This document shows, piece after piece, positions 1 to 10,300 of a stretch of 64,000 nt of DNA; positions within the stretch are counted from its first letter, which is position 1; each line of letters begins with the position of its first letter. This DNA comes from Hevea brasiliensis (Eukaryota > Streptophyta > Magnoliopsida > Malpighiales > Euphorbiaceae). The translations under genes and the position numbers were made by a program. The notes under the pieces were generated by a model. That model ran no database searches and was not told the origin of the DNA. It was given only the letters and a program-made list of their open reading frames with translations. The DNA is taken from contig NC_079509.1 of assembly GCF_030052815.1 (NCBI RefSeq), positions 50,644,818-50,708,817 on the forward strand. Direction: 5' to 3'.

Positions 1-1337
1 GAAATGGACCTTGTTGAGGCCACTGTGAAGTGTATAAGATCTCTGCGGGCTGAGGTGCTTGGTAACCCAAAAAATGAAAGGTAGTTGTTGAAATAAATTT
101 TATTTTGCAAGCAACATATTTTATTGTTCCATTTATATGGTTTTCAATTAATCAAATTGCTCATTTGCATGTATGAGTCCTCCCTAAACAGAGAGGTACA
201 GTTATATTACATGATCGTGGTGCGAAATTCCCATCCCAAATCTGAGTCATGTTTGATGTTAGCACAAGGAATACAAGCCATAATACCTCCTAACTTGGAA
301 TATGTTTTTCTGAATTACCCCTAAATAAATATGGAAAGAAAAAAGAATTGCTTTGAAAGTTGGCACTGGAGAACATTTCTCATATGGAGGATGAGTATTT
401 CAGAAGTATCTCACTCATTTTAGACATACGTTTGAAAAGGCCATATGTCTCATACATCTATTCTGTGATGATCGTCTTTTCAGACTACCGGTGTTTGCAT
501 TTTGTCAAAGTGATGCAGTAGCAGAAACTATTGCTAGCCATGAATTGGAGATTTCAACTCTTGCTACTTTATCATCCTTCCAGGTGTGGCACTAAATTTG
601 CAAATTTATCATCCTTGACCAAACAATATCTTTGCAATGCAATCATGGATAAATCAATTATTTAGATTATGAAGGTATCAGTTAAATAAATAGTGCACCC
701 TAGATAGGGAGTTGTTTTGCTTGAAGATTGTAGCTCTCACCTCCCATACTTCTCGTTTCTATCTTTTCACACTGGATTAAATATGGGAGTTTAATTCTTT
801 CAATTTCTAATTTCTATTTGAGCAAATTCTTTCATTTAAAATCCATTATATTATATATAGAGTCCAGTTACGTTGGAAGAAAAATGAGAAACAAACATTT
901 CGAAATTGAACAAAAAGAGGTTGGACTTTACAAGAGTTGCCAGGGTTAAAAATGCTAAAATTATCTGCTATTGATTGGAGTGGAAAGGTTCAATCTTGAG
1001 GTCTGATTAATTTAAGCAGATTGTTTTAGTTAGGCAATTTCATGGATTACTTTTGTGAAAAAACTTCTCTTGTCCCTCTCACTGGCTATTTTCTTTGCAA
1101 ATGGCATGATATGCTGCATGATTTGCTGAGAAGTTATAAAATGTCATCATTTTGCTGTTTCTTCTTTCAAATGTTAACCAGTCGTGTTACCCGCGCGTTG
1201 CGCGGATTATTTATTAATATTTATTTTTATTAAATATTATTTTATTTAATAATATAATTTAATATCTATGGCGATTTATGAAGAATCCTTTTTAAGCCAC
1301 ATGGCACACTTTTGTAAACTAAATTTTAAGCTTTAGC

Positions 1338-1394
<57 letters not shown>

Positions 1395-2522
1395 TGTCTA
1401 GAATATTTGATGCCTTCAGAGAATTTTAGGCATCTGCTTGCTCACAAAATACCTAGCCTTGTTTTATTGTGGTTGGCAAATTATATTGTTATATGTATTT
1501 AAAGTTTTATTTTCAATCTCTATCTCTAATAATGCTATATTTCCTTCCTCTACCATAAGCCAATAGTTTCAAATAAAATATTCTTCAGTTATTATTAAGT
1601 GGGAAAGAATCTCCTCCAGCTGATTGTGCATTTGAGAATGTCAATGAGAATCTTAAAGTCTATCTCAAGGTTCAAGGAAAAGTTGATGCAGGAGGAGAGC
1701 TTGAGAAGATCAGAAATAAAATGGATGATATACAAAAGTAAGTCTGGCTTCTCAATTAAAATTAATACATCATAAAAATATATGTTTACACTCCTAAACG
1801 TATGGATAGTTGTACATGTTCATGTATATCTGTTTTCTACACACACACAGATGTCAGTTGACATATGACATTGATATGCCTGTGCGTCTCAATAGACGTG
1901 TGGGGAGGAATAGGAACTTCAACAGGCTTGGGGATGGTGGATGTTGTGGGCTACTATTTGTTGCTTGTGTGCCTGTGACGTGATGTTAGGATTAGGATGG
2001 TGATTTGGTCGTAATGCTCTAAAATAGATTCTCTCTCCCTCTCTATTATGCTGTAGAAGCGAGGGCCTAATCGGAAATTTATTGTGAGCACTATTATGAA
2101 GTCTGCCTGCTAAGTACAATGTATGATGAAAGGCGGTCATATTCATATCCATTATTTTTAGTGCTGCATGCTATGCAGAAATTAAAGAGAAACCATTTGA
2201 TTCATCTTAATGCATTCTCAACATGGTTTAAGCATCAGTGGACCCTTTTCTTGATGGATTAAAGCATGTGTATGTGATGAGAGAATTTTTATTTTCTAAT
2301 CTCTATTGTAATCCCTGATTTCTTTTTTTTATAATATACTTTTTTATCAGGCAATGGGACAAGTTGGATAAGATGGTTAATGCTGCAGGCTATAAAGAAA
2401 AAGTACCATATCATTTTCAGGAGGAGAATGCTGAAAAGCTGGCGAAACTACTTCAAGAGATGGAATTCTTTAAAAAAGAGAGCTCCCGGCTTGAAGCTGT
2501 GATTAGAACCGAGGGTAAATAG
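1..2522 (+). CDS. VALRS: Valine--tRNA ligase, C-terminal four exons (5' end outside window)
   Basis: This is the 3' end of a valyl-tRNA synthetase, which charges tRNA-Val with valine for translation. I read four exons with GT-AG borders: 1-80, 484-583, 1589-1737 and 2351-2522 (stop TAG 2520-2522). They join without a frame break into 166 residues. The protein contains RLPVFAFCQSDAVAE, AFENVNENLKVYLKV and a charged stretch ending EMEFFKKESSRLEAV. These match the end of the anticodon-binding region and the C-terminal coiled-coil arm of plant ValRS (Val_tRNA-synt_C family). The catalytic domain would lie to the left of the window. Intron 2 (584-1588) holds an AT microsatellite and a Helitron-like end; intron 3 (1738-2350) shows nothing beyond a short CA run near 1845. 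The Tekay element E1 begins about 215 bp after the stop, probably within or just past the 3' UTR. The exons carry no frame errors, unlike the neighbouring transposons. Product identification is firm; cytosolic versus organellar targeting cannot be judged without the N-terminus. Confidence 0.93.
1178..1206 (-). mobile_element. Helitron-like 3' terminus (hairpin plus CTRR end) in VALRS intron 2
   Basis: Read on the minus strand, a perfect GC-rich hairpin (CCGCGC, 3-nt loop, GCGCGG; 1191-1205) is followed after about 9 nt by CTGG (1181-1178) and then T. That is the layout of a Helitron 3' end: a short hairpin about 10 nt before CTRR, inserted in front of T. The surrounding intron is very AT-rich, so the GC hairpin stands out. 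I could not locate the 5' TC end, which would lie at higher coordinates inside the intron, so the element may be a short non-autonomous or truncated copy. Confidence 0.4.
1341..1392. repeat. (AT)n microsatellite
   Basis: An uninterrupted AT dinucleotide run of about 50 bp lies in intron 2 of the valyl-tRNA synthetase gene. It is likely to vary in length between individuals. Confidence 0.95.
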
Positions 2523-2732
2523 AATTAAAGATTCAAACCTGTTGACCTCATAGATCAATTAAAATAGGTGAACAGAGCTAGAAAGAGAAAGGCAGGGGAG
2601 CAAATGAGGGAAGTCTGAAGGGGACAAAAGCTGACGGAGGTTTTGAGGAATAATAAAGATCAGGTGGTGGTTTCTTTTATGCCCATTCAGCAGTACCCAT
2701 TCATTTTTGTTATATTTTTGAGCTAGAGTGGA
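2523..2732. other. VALRS 3' flank, interrupted by E1
   Basis: This is about 210 bp between the stop codon and the target-site duplication of E1. It probably contains the 3' UTR. No clear AATAAA signal is seen before the transposon, so the native polyadenylation site may lie here in degenerate form or may have been displaced by the insertion. Confidence 0.4.
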
Positions 2733-2737
2733 TGCTA

Positions 2738-5338
2738 TGTAACACCCCAAATTTTATTATTTATGAGTATTTTTGGTATTTTAATTTTATTTGAATTTTA
2801 GGAATTTTTTTGAGATTTTTCGGATTTTAAAAATCGGGTTCGATTTTCCGAAAATATAAACTTTAATGATTTTTAAAAATTAATTTAAAGACCACGTGGC
2901 AAAACAAAAAATATATTTGGAGTCTACGTATTTTTCTGAGTTTTCGGGAATTTTTTTCGGAATTTTTGGACCTCGTTTTTGGTCCCGAGGCAGAGTAAAA
3001 ATTCAAAATTTTGTATTTCGAATCGAACTGGTCGAATCGAACCGGACCGGATCGGACCGGTCGAATCGGACCGGTCTCTTCTCTTTTTCTTCCTCTTCCT
3101 CCCGCGCGCGACGCTCTCCCCTTCTCTCTCTCTTTTCTCTCTCCTCCCCTCCCCTGCCGCCGGCCAGCCGCCTCCCCTGCGTCCTCCCCTCGCCGGCGCC
3201 GCCTCCCAGCCGTCCCAGCCAGTGCCGCCCGCGAGCAATGGAGCGCGCGAAGGTCCCCTGCGCGCGCGCCAGCTTCCTCGGCCAAATCCGGCCGATCCGG
3301 TCACCGATTGGACCGGGTCTTGTGTCCAAAACCATCTACTCGGCGAGAGCTTTCCATAGACACCAAGAACGCCGAAATCCATCGAGCGGATTGTCCGATT
3401 TTAGCTCGGGAAGATTTTAGCCCATTTCGACTTTTGGGCTAAATTTCTCGAAAACCGTGAATCCCACGAGAAAACCGAGGCCACCAGACGCTCCATTCGT
3501 CGAGAGCTTCGCGCGACATAAATTTAATTTTTCGACACCGTTTTTGGTGGGTCCCACGAACCGCAGTGTATTTTCGAGCATTAAATGAGCTTAGAAAATT
3601 CTGAAAATTTTATGTACTAACCCCCGTGTAATGGGCTTCGTGTAGGTATCCTCGATTCGCGGAAATTCGACAGTTGATCGGGTCTGCAAAATTCCGGCCA
3701 GACAGACCCGTTACCGGAAAAGTCTCCGAATTGGGCCGAGGTTTTGGCTAGCCCCCCATTGTCGAGCGTCGGCGCGTTCCCGAAGTCGGAATCGGCAAAG
3801 GTAAACCCGAACCTTGTTTTTACGTAATTTTCTAGTGCTTAAATAGGATTAAAAATCCATAAAATATTCGTGGTAGTTTAGAAAATTACGATTCTTTTTG
3901 CAATAGCTTAGTAATATTGCTAAGGACCACGGGGCAAAGTTTTATAATTTTTAGAGCTTGTTTGGACAGTTTTTGCAAAAATGATCAATAATAAGGATTA
4001 AATTGAAATTTTGCGTATTGTGATTGATGACTGATTTGATGGGCCCAGGAGAGGCTGTGTGATATGATTGAACTGTTGATATATGGATTGTGAATATAGA
4101 AGTGCGTTTTTAGCCCTTTTGCAGGTCGGGTAGGTCCTAGGTATAGGGGAGACTCTGCCGGATTTTCGGCACGACTTAGGACGTACTTGATATTTTTCTT
4201 TGTTGTATTGAGTCAAATTTATTAAATAGATGTAATGTAATTGTCAGGTGAGCCGGGACAGCCTTCTTCCTCCGCCCAGCCACCACAGTAATTTGTCGTC
4301 AAGTCTGTGAGTAAAATATTAATTTTAACTGTAATTTCGATATTATTATATGTTCAGCATGCCCATGCATCACTTATATGCATATATTTATGTAGTTAAA
4401 CTCTAGGCACGAATTATGTTGCATTGATAATTGTTAATGTGCCATGAGTGTTGTTGTGGTAATTTGGAGCAGTGTGCGTGCGTTGGCGTGCGTGTGATGT
4501 GGTGTGGACTATGGATAGGACGGGTAGACACGGCTTGAGTTCTTGGGACCGGTCCTTGGGGTAGACACGGCTTGAGTTCTTCATTTGGGACCCGATTTGG
4601 TATTTAAGTTGAAGTCCGAAGTGAGTTCTTCACGGCACAGTTGGATTTAAGAGAGGCGTATAGGATCGGCTCCCATATACTATGAATGATGTTACAGGTG
4701 TGTGAGTGCTCCAAATTACCTTTTGATGTTATGATGTGAAAATGTTGTGTATGTTGCATTTCACTCCACAGGTTGCATTAGTACTAGACAGTTATAGAGA
4801 TTATAGTTAAGATTGATATTTTACTCTCGAGTCGAACGCTCACTCTGTTCAAAAATTTTTACAGAGCCACGGGAGGATATTTTGTTCAGGTTAACACGCT
4901 TTTCTACCACGCATGTTGTTTAACAATAATTGTGTAATATTAATTAATCCTAGAATTACCACATGTGTTAGCAGTATTAATTTGAATTTTGTCTGTAATA
5001 TTTTTATAATGTTGGACCTGTAAACTTAAATATGTTATGCATGTTGATGGATTGGATGAGGGAGCTGAGCTCCCATTTATTTTATGTTGATGAGTATGTG
5101 GAGGGTGAGCTGAGCTCCCCAATTGAGTATTTATTGTGTTTACAGGTCGGGTGAGTCAAAAACTCCCCGTTGGAAAGTCCATTTTATGGCCGGACTCTGT
5201 CCGTTTATTTTCTTGAAATTGGGCCCAAATGGGCCTTAGAGTTGGGTTAATGAATAGTTAAGGCTTACTACGGGCCTCGGGGGCTTTAGGCTGGCCCAGG
5301 TCCTAGTGCCGGTCCGGCCCATAGGTTGGGTCGTGACA
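2738..5338 (+). repeat. E1 5' LTR
   Basis: This 2,601-bp LTR has TG...CA ends. It carries a CpG-rich block of repeated ACCGGTCGAATCGG-like units (about 3020-3075), a pyrimidine-rich CT stretch (about 3105-3160), two direct copies of a GACACGGCTTGAG unit 37 bp apart (4527 and 4564) and the near-palindromes GGGAGCTGAGCTCCC around 5059-5120. It should contain the element's promoter and polyadenylation signals, but I cannot place the start site. Open frames on both strands over the GC-rich block (about 2860-3440) are compositional, not genes. Confidence 0.95.
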
Positions 5339-5342
5339 AATG

Positions 5343-5354
5343 TGGTATCAGAGC
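5343..5354 (+). other. E1 primer-binding site (tRNA-iMet)
   Basis: TGGTATCAGAGC lies 4 bp after the 5' LTR. It is complementary to the 3' end of initiator methionine tRNA, the usual primer for minus-strand synthesis in plant Ty3/gypsy elements. Confidence 0.95.
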
Positions 5355-5565
5355 TTAGGCTCCAGATTCTTAGGGAAAAATTGTCTAAAGTGTTGGGAAG
5401 AGTCTAATAGGAGTCACATGCGGAAATATAGGGTCCACATTCGTCTTGCATTGTCATCTTTGCTTCTAGTTTCTGCTTCATATGTTATGTATAAATATGA
5501 GTCTATAGAGCTGTATAATGTGCAGTTTTGAATTTTGTGGGCTAATGCTGCTGAATTTCAGGAAA

Positions 5566-6840
5566 ATGCGTAGAAGCAGGAGAGCTGCCACTGCACCAGA
5601 ACCAGATGTGCCCGACGAGGTGTCGGCACAGGATGAGGCGCCTGCCCCGAGGAGGCGGGGTAGGAGGCCTAGAGCTGCTCAAGTAGAGGAGCAGCCAACC
5701 CCAGTACAGGAACAGTCCTTTATGGCACAGGGTCCCATGGACCCCATGGCAGCTACTCTGGTCTGTGCAGAGAACCATCGACATGATGGCTCGGATATGG
5801 TCCATCCTCCACAGCAGCAGATCCACCGCACCAAGAGAGGAATCTTACAAGCGGATCATAAACTTCAAGAAGTTGGTGCGGTACTTATGATGTGTCGACG
5901 CATATCGGTTTTGGATTCTGCGAGCAGGCGAGAATTACGATTGGTGATAGAAGATTGATAGAGTGTATGCGGACGTCATGGGGCCCATGGCGAGGCACTT
6001 GATGAATGACTACGTGTTACCGGATGGAGGGTTTGACATGGGCTCGGTTGTGGAACTTTTTATCAATCGGTTTGTGCGAAAGCTTGAGATCGAAGCGGTG
6101 GGCCTTTGAGGCCTTAAGGCAGAATGGCGGTGCAGTAGATGAATATGCTCTGAAATTTCTAGAATTGAGCAGATATGCCCCTGCAGGTAGCTACTGAAAA
6201 GATGAAGGTGAAAAAGATTCCTAAAGGGGCTTGACGGGAGGTATGCGAACTGGCCATGATGTCGATCGATCTTTTGATGTGGTGGTGGATCGAGCAGACA
6301 GATTGAGGTTAGCTATCTTTGTGGATGACAGGGAAGAGCAAAGAAAACAGAGCGAAGGGTTCTTGGTGTTCCCCACATGGGTACTATGGATAGTGGTGGC
6401 CAAACTACTTACAGAGGAAGAAGCGAGAAATAAGAGGAGTGGTTTTAGACACAAATCCGAGGGTTCGGACTGTGCGGATCCAGCGATGGTAATAGTTCGA
6501 GGCAAGCGATTACGCTCTGGTTCAGATCCTCTTTGTACCGTGTGCACATGTGGAAGAGGACATTCGGGACCTTGTTTGATGGGGTCGAGTATGCTTGGTG
6601 TGGCCAACCGGCCACTTTGCTAGAGCGCCCGTTTTGATGAGCCACGGATGGGGTCACAAGGTTACATTGCAAATGATCCTCGACAATTGTATCCGGGTGC
6701 TTCCAACATGGCGACGATCGATTCGATGGCCAACAGGGCCGAGGACAAGGGGGACGTGGAATTGGAGGCAGATCAGGAGGTAGAAGTCAGTATCAGGGTT
6801 CTGCCACTCAGGGTAGGGGACAAGCTCGAGTTTTCACCCT
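5566..6840 (+). pseudogene. gag: E1 gag (frame-broken)
   Basis: This is the capsid/nucleocapsid region. The probable start is the ATG at 5566, giving MRRSRRAATAPEPDVPDE, the same start as in E2 and E3. An arginine-rich and acidic N-terminus is followed by MAQGPMDPMAATL and then a retrotransposon-gag core (about 5880-6240), which can be followed only by changing frame several times. Remnants of two CCHC zinc knuckles lie near 6540-6635, the second readable as CGQP...HFA. A Gly/Arg/Gln-rich tail leads into protease. Compared with E2 and E3, most breaks are 1-3 base changes at CAG or CTG, so the frame state is uncertain. As written it could not make a full Gag. Confidence 0.85.
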
Positions 6841-6918
6841 GACCCACCAGGATGCTCAAGCTTCAAATGCAGTTGTGGCAGGTATTCTTCTACAGTACAT
6901 TCTTATGAGGCTCGTGTT

Positions 6919-7980
6919 TTGATAGATCCGGGTGCTACGCACTCATTTGTCTCCCCTGTGTTTGCCATGAGGTTGGGTAGAAACCCTACAACTTTAGAGT
7001 GCCCTTTGTCAGTAGCTACCCCACTTAGTGACAACATAGAAGTAGACATGGTATTTCCGGGTAGCCCAGTGGTAGTGGATGGAAAGATCCTCCCAGCAGA
7101 CTTGGTTCCTCTACCAGTAATGGATTTCGATGTAATCCTGGGAATGGACTGGTTGGCAACTCATTATGCCACCTTAGACTGCAGGAACAAAAAGGTGTAT
7201 TTCCACATACCTGGTGTGGAAGAGTTTAGTTTTGATGGTGACAGGAGCGTGGCTCCATATAATTTGGTGTCAGCAATTAGTGCTAGAAAAATGTTGAGGC
7301 GTGGATGCCAAGGGTATTTGGCATTAGTGAGAGATACATCTGTAGAAGGTGTCAGCATGGAAAATGTTCCTGTTGTCAGAGAATTTATGGATGTCTTCCC
7401 TGAAGAGCTTCCAGGGTTGCCACCAGAAAGGGGAATAGAGTTCTGCATTGATGTTATTCCGGGTACAAACCCCATATCCATGCCACCTTACAGGATGGCA
7501 CCAGCAGAATTGAAAGAGCTGAAGGAGCAACTACAGGAGCTTTTGGACAAAGGTTTCATACGTCCGAGCACATCACCCTGGGGTGCTCCTGTTCTATTTG
7601 TAAGAAAGAAGGATGGGTCATTGAGGTTGTGTATCGACTACAGACAGCTGAACAGGGTGACTGTGAAGAACAAGTATCCACTTCCTCGGATCGATGATTT
7701 GTTTGATCAGCTCCAAGGAGCTAGATTCTTTTCCAAGATAGACCTGCGGTCAGGCTACCATCAATTGAGAATCAGGAATGAGGACGTGTCCAAAACGGCT
7801 TTCAGGACAAGATATGGTCATTATGAGTTCTTGGTGATGTCTTTTGGACTCACTAATGCACCAAAGACCTTCATGGACTTGATGAGCAGGTGTTCAAGCC
7901 ATTTTGGACCGTTTGTCATCGTATTCATAGATGACATTCAGTATACTCTCGGACCGAGGAAGAACACGTGTGGCACTTGA
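6919..7980 (+). pseudogene. pol: E1 pol: aspartic protease and reverse transcriptase, N-terminal part
   Basis: One open frame of 353 codons holds the retroviral-type aspartic protease and most of the reverse transcriptase. The protease motif reads [12 protein letters not shown] near 6922, where Asp-Pro-Gly takes the place of the usual Asp-Ser/Thr-Gly. A linker with ILGMDWL follows. RT begins near 7440 with [20 protein letters not shown], then [20 protein letters not shown] and the catalytic FIDD (about 7926), the form normal for Ty3/gypsy. The frame is lost just after FIDD, before the LVYS that should follow, through a small deletion. RT copies element RNA into DNA in the cytoplasmic particle. 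The ATG at 6919 is not a natural start; in the family this region is part of a Gag-Pol polyprotein. Confidence 0.9.
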
Positions 7981-8791
7981 GGATGGTGTTGCGGACTTTG
8001 AGGAGCACCGGCTATACGCCAAATTTTGAAATGTGAATTTTGGCTAAAGCATCTCATTCTTGGGACACGTGGTTTCTAGAGAGCGGTATTCAAGTGGATC
8101 CCAAGAAAATTGAAGTCAGAATCGATTGGCTTAGGCCTACAACATCAGCGAGGTGCGGAGTTTTAGGTTTAGTGGCTACTCTGAGCGTTTTGTACAAGAT
8201 TTCTCCAGGATAGCGGCTCCCTTAACTAAGTTGACCAGGAAGAATGTTCCATTCATTTGGACAGATGACTGTGAGGTGAGTTTCCAGAAGCTTAAGGAGT
8301 GTCTAACCACTGCCCCTGTGTTGACACTACCTGTGAGTGGTGAAGGATACACCGTGTATTGTGACGCCTCCAGAGTTGGCCTAGGGTGTGTTTTGATGCA
8401 GAATGGAAAGGTAGTGGCTTATGCTTCAAGGCAGCTGAAGAGGCATGAGCAGAACTACCCCACCCATGATTTGGAAATGGCGGCTGTAATCTTTGCACTG
8501 AAAATCTGGAGACACTACCTGTATGGCGAAGTGTGCGAGATATACACCGACCACAAGAGTTTAAAGTACATCTTCCAACAGAGGGACTTAAACTTGAGAC
8601 AGAGGAGATGGATGGAGCTTCTGAAAGACTATGATTGCACCATCCAGTACCACCCTGGGAAGGCCAATGTTGTAGCAGATGCCTTGAGCAGAAAATCTTC
8701 TGGCAGTTTGGCGCACATTTCAGTAGAGAAGAGACCATTGATTCAGGAGGTACATGAGTTGATGGATCAAGGTTTAATCCTAGATCATTAA
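7981..8791 (+). pseudogene. pol: E1 pol: RT thumb/connection and RNase H
   Basis: After the break at about 7940-8150, the frame recovers and encodes the RT connection ([19 protein letters not shown]) and a Ty3/gypsy RNase H. Key residues are readable: YCDAS (first catalytic Asp), [20 protein letters not shown] (catalytic Glu), [11 protein letters not shown] and VVADALSRK. RNase H degrades the RNA strand of the RNA-DNA hybrid. The frame ends at a TAA (8789-8791), where E2 reads on in frame as DLSDEG; E1 has DH-stop, the result of a small change in that codon region. The RT part between 7980 and 8150 is recognisable only in shifted frames. Confidence 0.85.
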
Positions 8792-9600
8792 GATGAGGGG
8801 GTATTGTTGGCTCACTTTTCAGTGAGGCCAGACTTGAGGGATAGAGTTAGAGTTTCCCAGCACAGAGACCAACAATTGATGAAGATCATAGAAAGAGTAC
8901 AGCAAGGTGAAGGTGGTGAGTTTGGGTTTGCCAATGATGGCGCCCTAGTGCAAGGTTCTAGGATATGTGTGCCCGATGTGGACAATCTCAGAAATGAAAT
9001 CATGCAAGAGGCACACTACACACTTTACAGTGTCCATCCAGGTTCCACCAAGATGTACCATGATGTGAAAGATAGCTATTGGTGGAATGGCATGAAGAGA
9101 GACATCGCAGACTTTGTGTCCAAGTGCTTGACTTGTCAGAAGGTGAAGTTTGAACACCAGAGACCGTCAGGGAAGCTGCAAGAGCTCCGTATCCCAGAAT
9201 GGAAGTGGGAAATGATCACTATGGATTTTGTGATTGGTTGCCTCGTACCACGCGAGGATATGATTCGATATGGGTAATTGTAGACCGCTTGACCAAATCG
9301 GCTCACTTCTTACCATAAAGACTACATACTGCGGCACAGTATGCCCGCTCTACATTCGAGAAATAGTCGATTGCATGGAGTTCGGCTTCCATAATATCCG
9401 GCAGAGGGCCCTGATTCACTTCTCGGTTTTGGAGAAAGTTGCGGGAGGCACTTGGCACACAATTGAACTTGATCTGACTTTCCACCCTCGAGCCAGACGG
9501 ACGATCGAAAGGACAATCCAAACAACGGAAGACATGCTTCGCATGAGTGTCTTGGATTTTGGAGGTCAATGGGATGAGCACTAGCTTTGGTGGAGTTTGC
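8792..9600 (+). pseudogene. pol: E1 pol: integrase zinc-binding and catalytic core
   Basis: Integrase inserts the cDNA into the chromosome. The HHCC zinc-binding region is intact (HY...VHPGSTKMYHDVKDSYWW...CLTCQK, about 9008-9140). The core starts with the first catalytic Asp in TMDFV (about 9220). The frame then breaks at about 9230-9270 and again in 9300-9600, so the second Asp and the Glu can be found only across shifted frames. For example, the region equivalent to E2's TDGQSERTIQT appears here in altered form around 9490-9520. Differences from E2 in this stretch cluster at CTG/CAG positions. Confidence 0.85.
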
Positions 9601-10241
9601 CTACAACAACGATTATCACTCCGGATAGGGATGGCACCCTATGAGGCATTGTATGGAAGAAAGTGTAGGTCTCTCTGTGTTGGTCAGATATGGGGGAAGC
9701 GAAGGTGCATGATTTAGTCCTAGTGCTGTACACTTTGAGGTAGTTCCTTTAATCGAGAACGAGCGAGGACGGCTTTTCAAGAGAGAAGAGTTATGCAGAC
9801 CCAGACGGAGGATGTGGAGTTTGCGATGGCGACTATGTATTCTGAAGGTATCTCCAATGAAGGAGTCATGAGATTCGGAAAGAAGGGCAAGTTGGCACCT
9901 CGGTATATCGGACCTTTTGAGGTTCTTGATAGAGTTGGAGCCGTTGCCTACGGTTGGAGCTACCACCCAACCTTTCTCACGTTCATCCCGTGTTTCACAT
10001 CTCCATGCTCAGAAATACATTCCCGATCCTTCTCATGTCTTTGCAAAGGATGCGATAGAGCTAAAGGAGAATTTGACATTTGAGGAGCAACACTGTAGCC
10101 ATAGTGGACTACCAAGTAAGGCAGCTAAGATCCAAGCAGATCCCTATGGTTAAGGTTTTGTGGAGGAGTCGATCGGTGGAAGAGTGCACTGGAGTCGAGC
10201 GGGACATGCGTAGCAAGTACCCTTACTTGTTCAATGTATAA
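9601..10241 (+). pseudogene. pol: E1 pol: integrase C-terminus and chromodomain-like tail
   Basis: The GPY/F-type module (RFGKKGKLAPRYIGPFEVLDR, about 9870-9935) is followed by HVHPVFHIS-type sequence in shifted frames. A tail carries QVRQLRSKQIPMVKVLWR-like sequence and ends KYPYLFNV, stop TAA 10239-10241. In the Tekay lineage this tail is a chromodomain that directs integration toward particular chromatin, probably heterochromatin. At least two frame changes are needed to read it through. Confidence 0.8.
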
Positions 10242-10287
10242 TCATGTACTTTATTCGCTTGTGTAAAAATTCGAGGACGAATTTTCT

Positions 10288-10300
10288 GTAAGGGGAAGAA
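10288..10300 (+). other. E1 polypurine tract
   Basis: A purine run (AAGGGGAAGAA) directly abuts the 3' LTR. It is the expected primer for plus-strand DNA synthesis. E2 and E3 have the same tract with more G residues. Confidence 0.9.

Noticed and set aside
2265..2325. TGATGA ... CTGA pair in valyl-tRNA synthetase intron 3 as a C/D box snoRNA
   Set aside because: Only about 50 nt between boxes, with no terminal stem and no D'/C' boxes; likely chance in AT-rich intron.
2863..3442. Overlapping open frames of 110-174 codons on both strands in the GC-rich part of the E1 5' LTR (and the equivalents at 10455-10976, 22552-23271, 30233-30718, 37469-38008, 44782-45332)
   Set aside because: They lie in LTRs, exist in several frames at once, are Arg/Ser/Pro-rich by composition and are not conserved in frame among the six LTR copies.
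7164..7530. Antisense open frames over the pol genes of the Tekay elements
   Set aside because: They mirror the conserved sense coding sequence and have no domain of their own.
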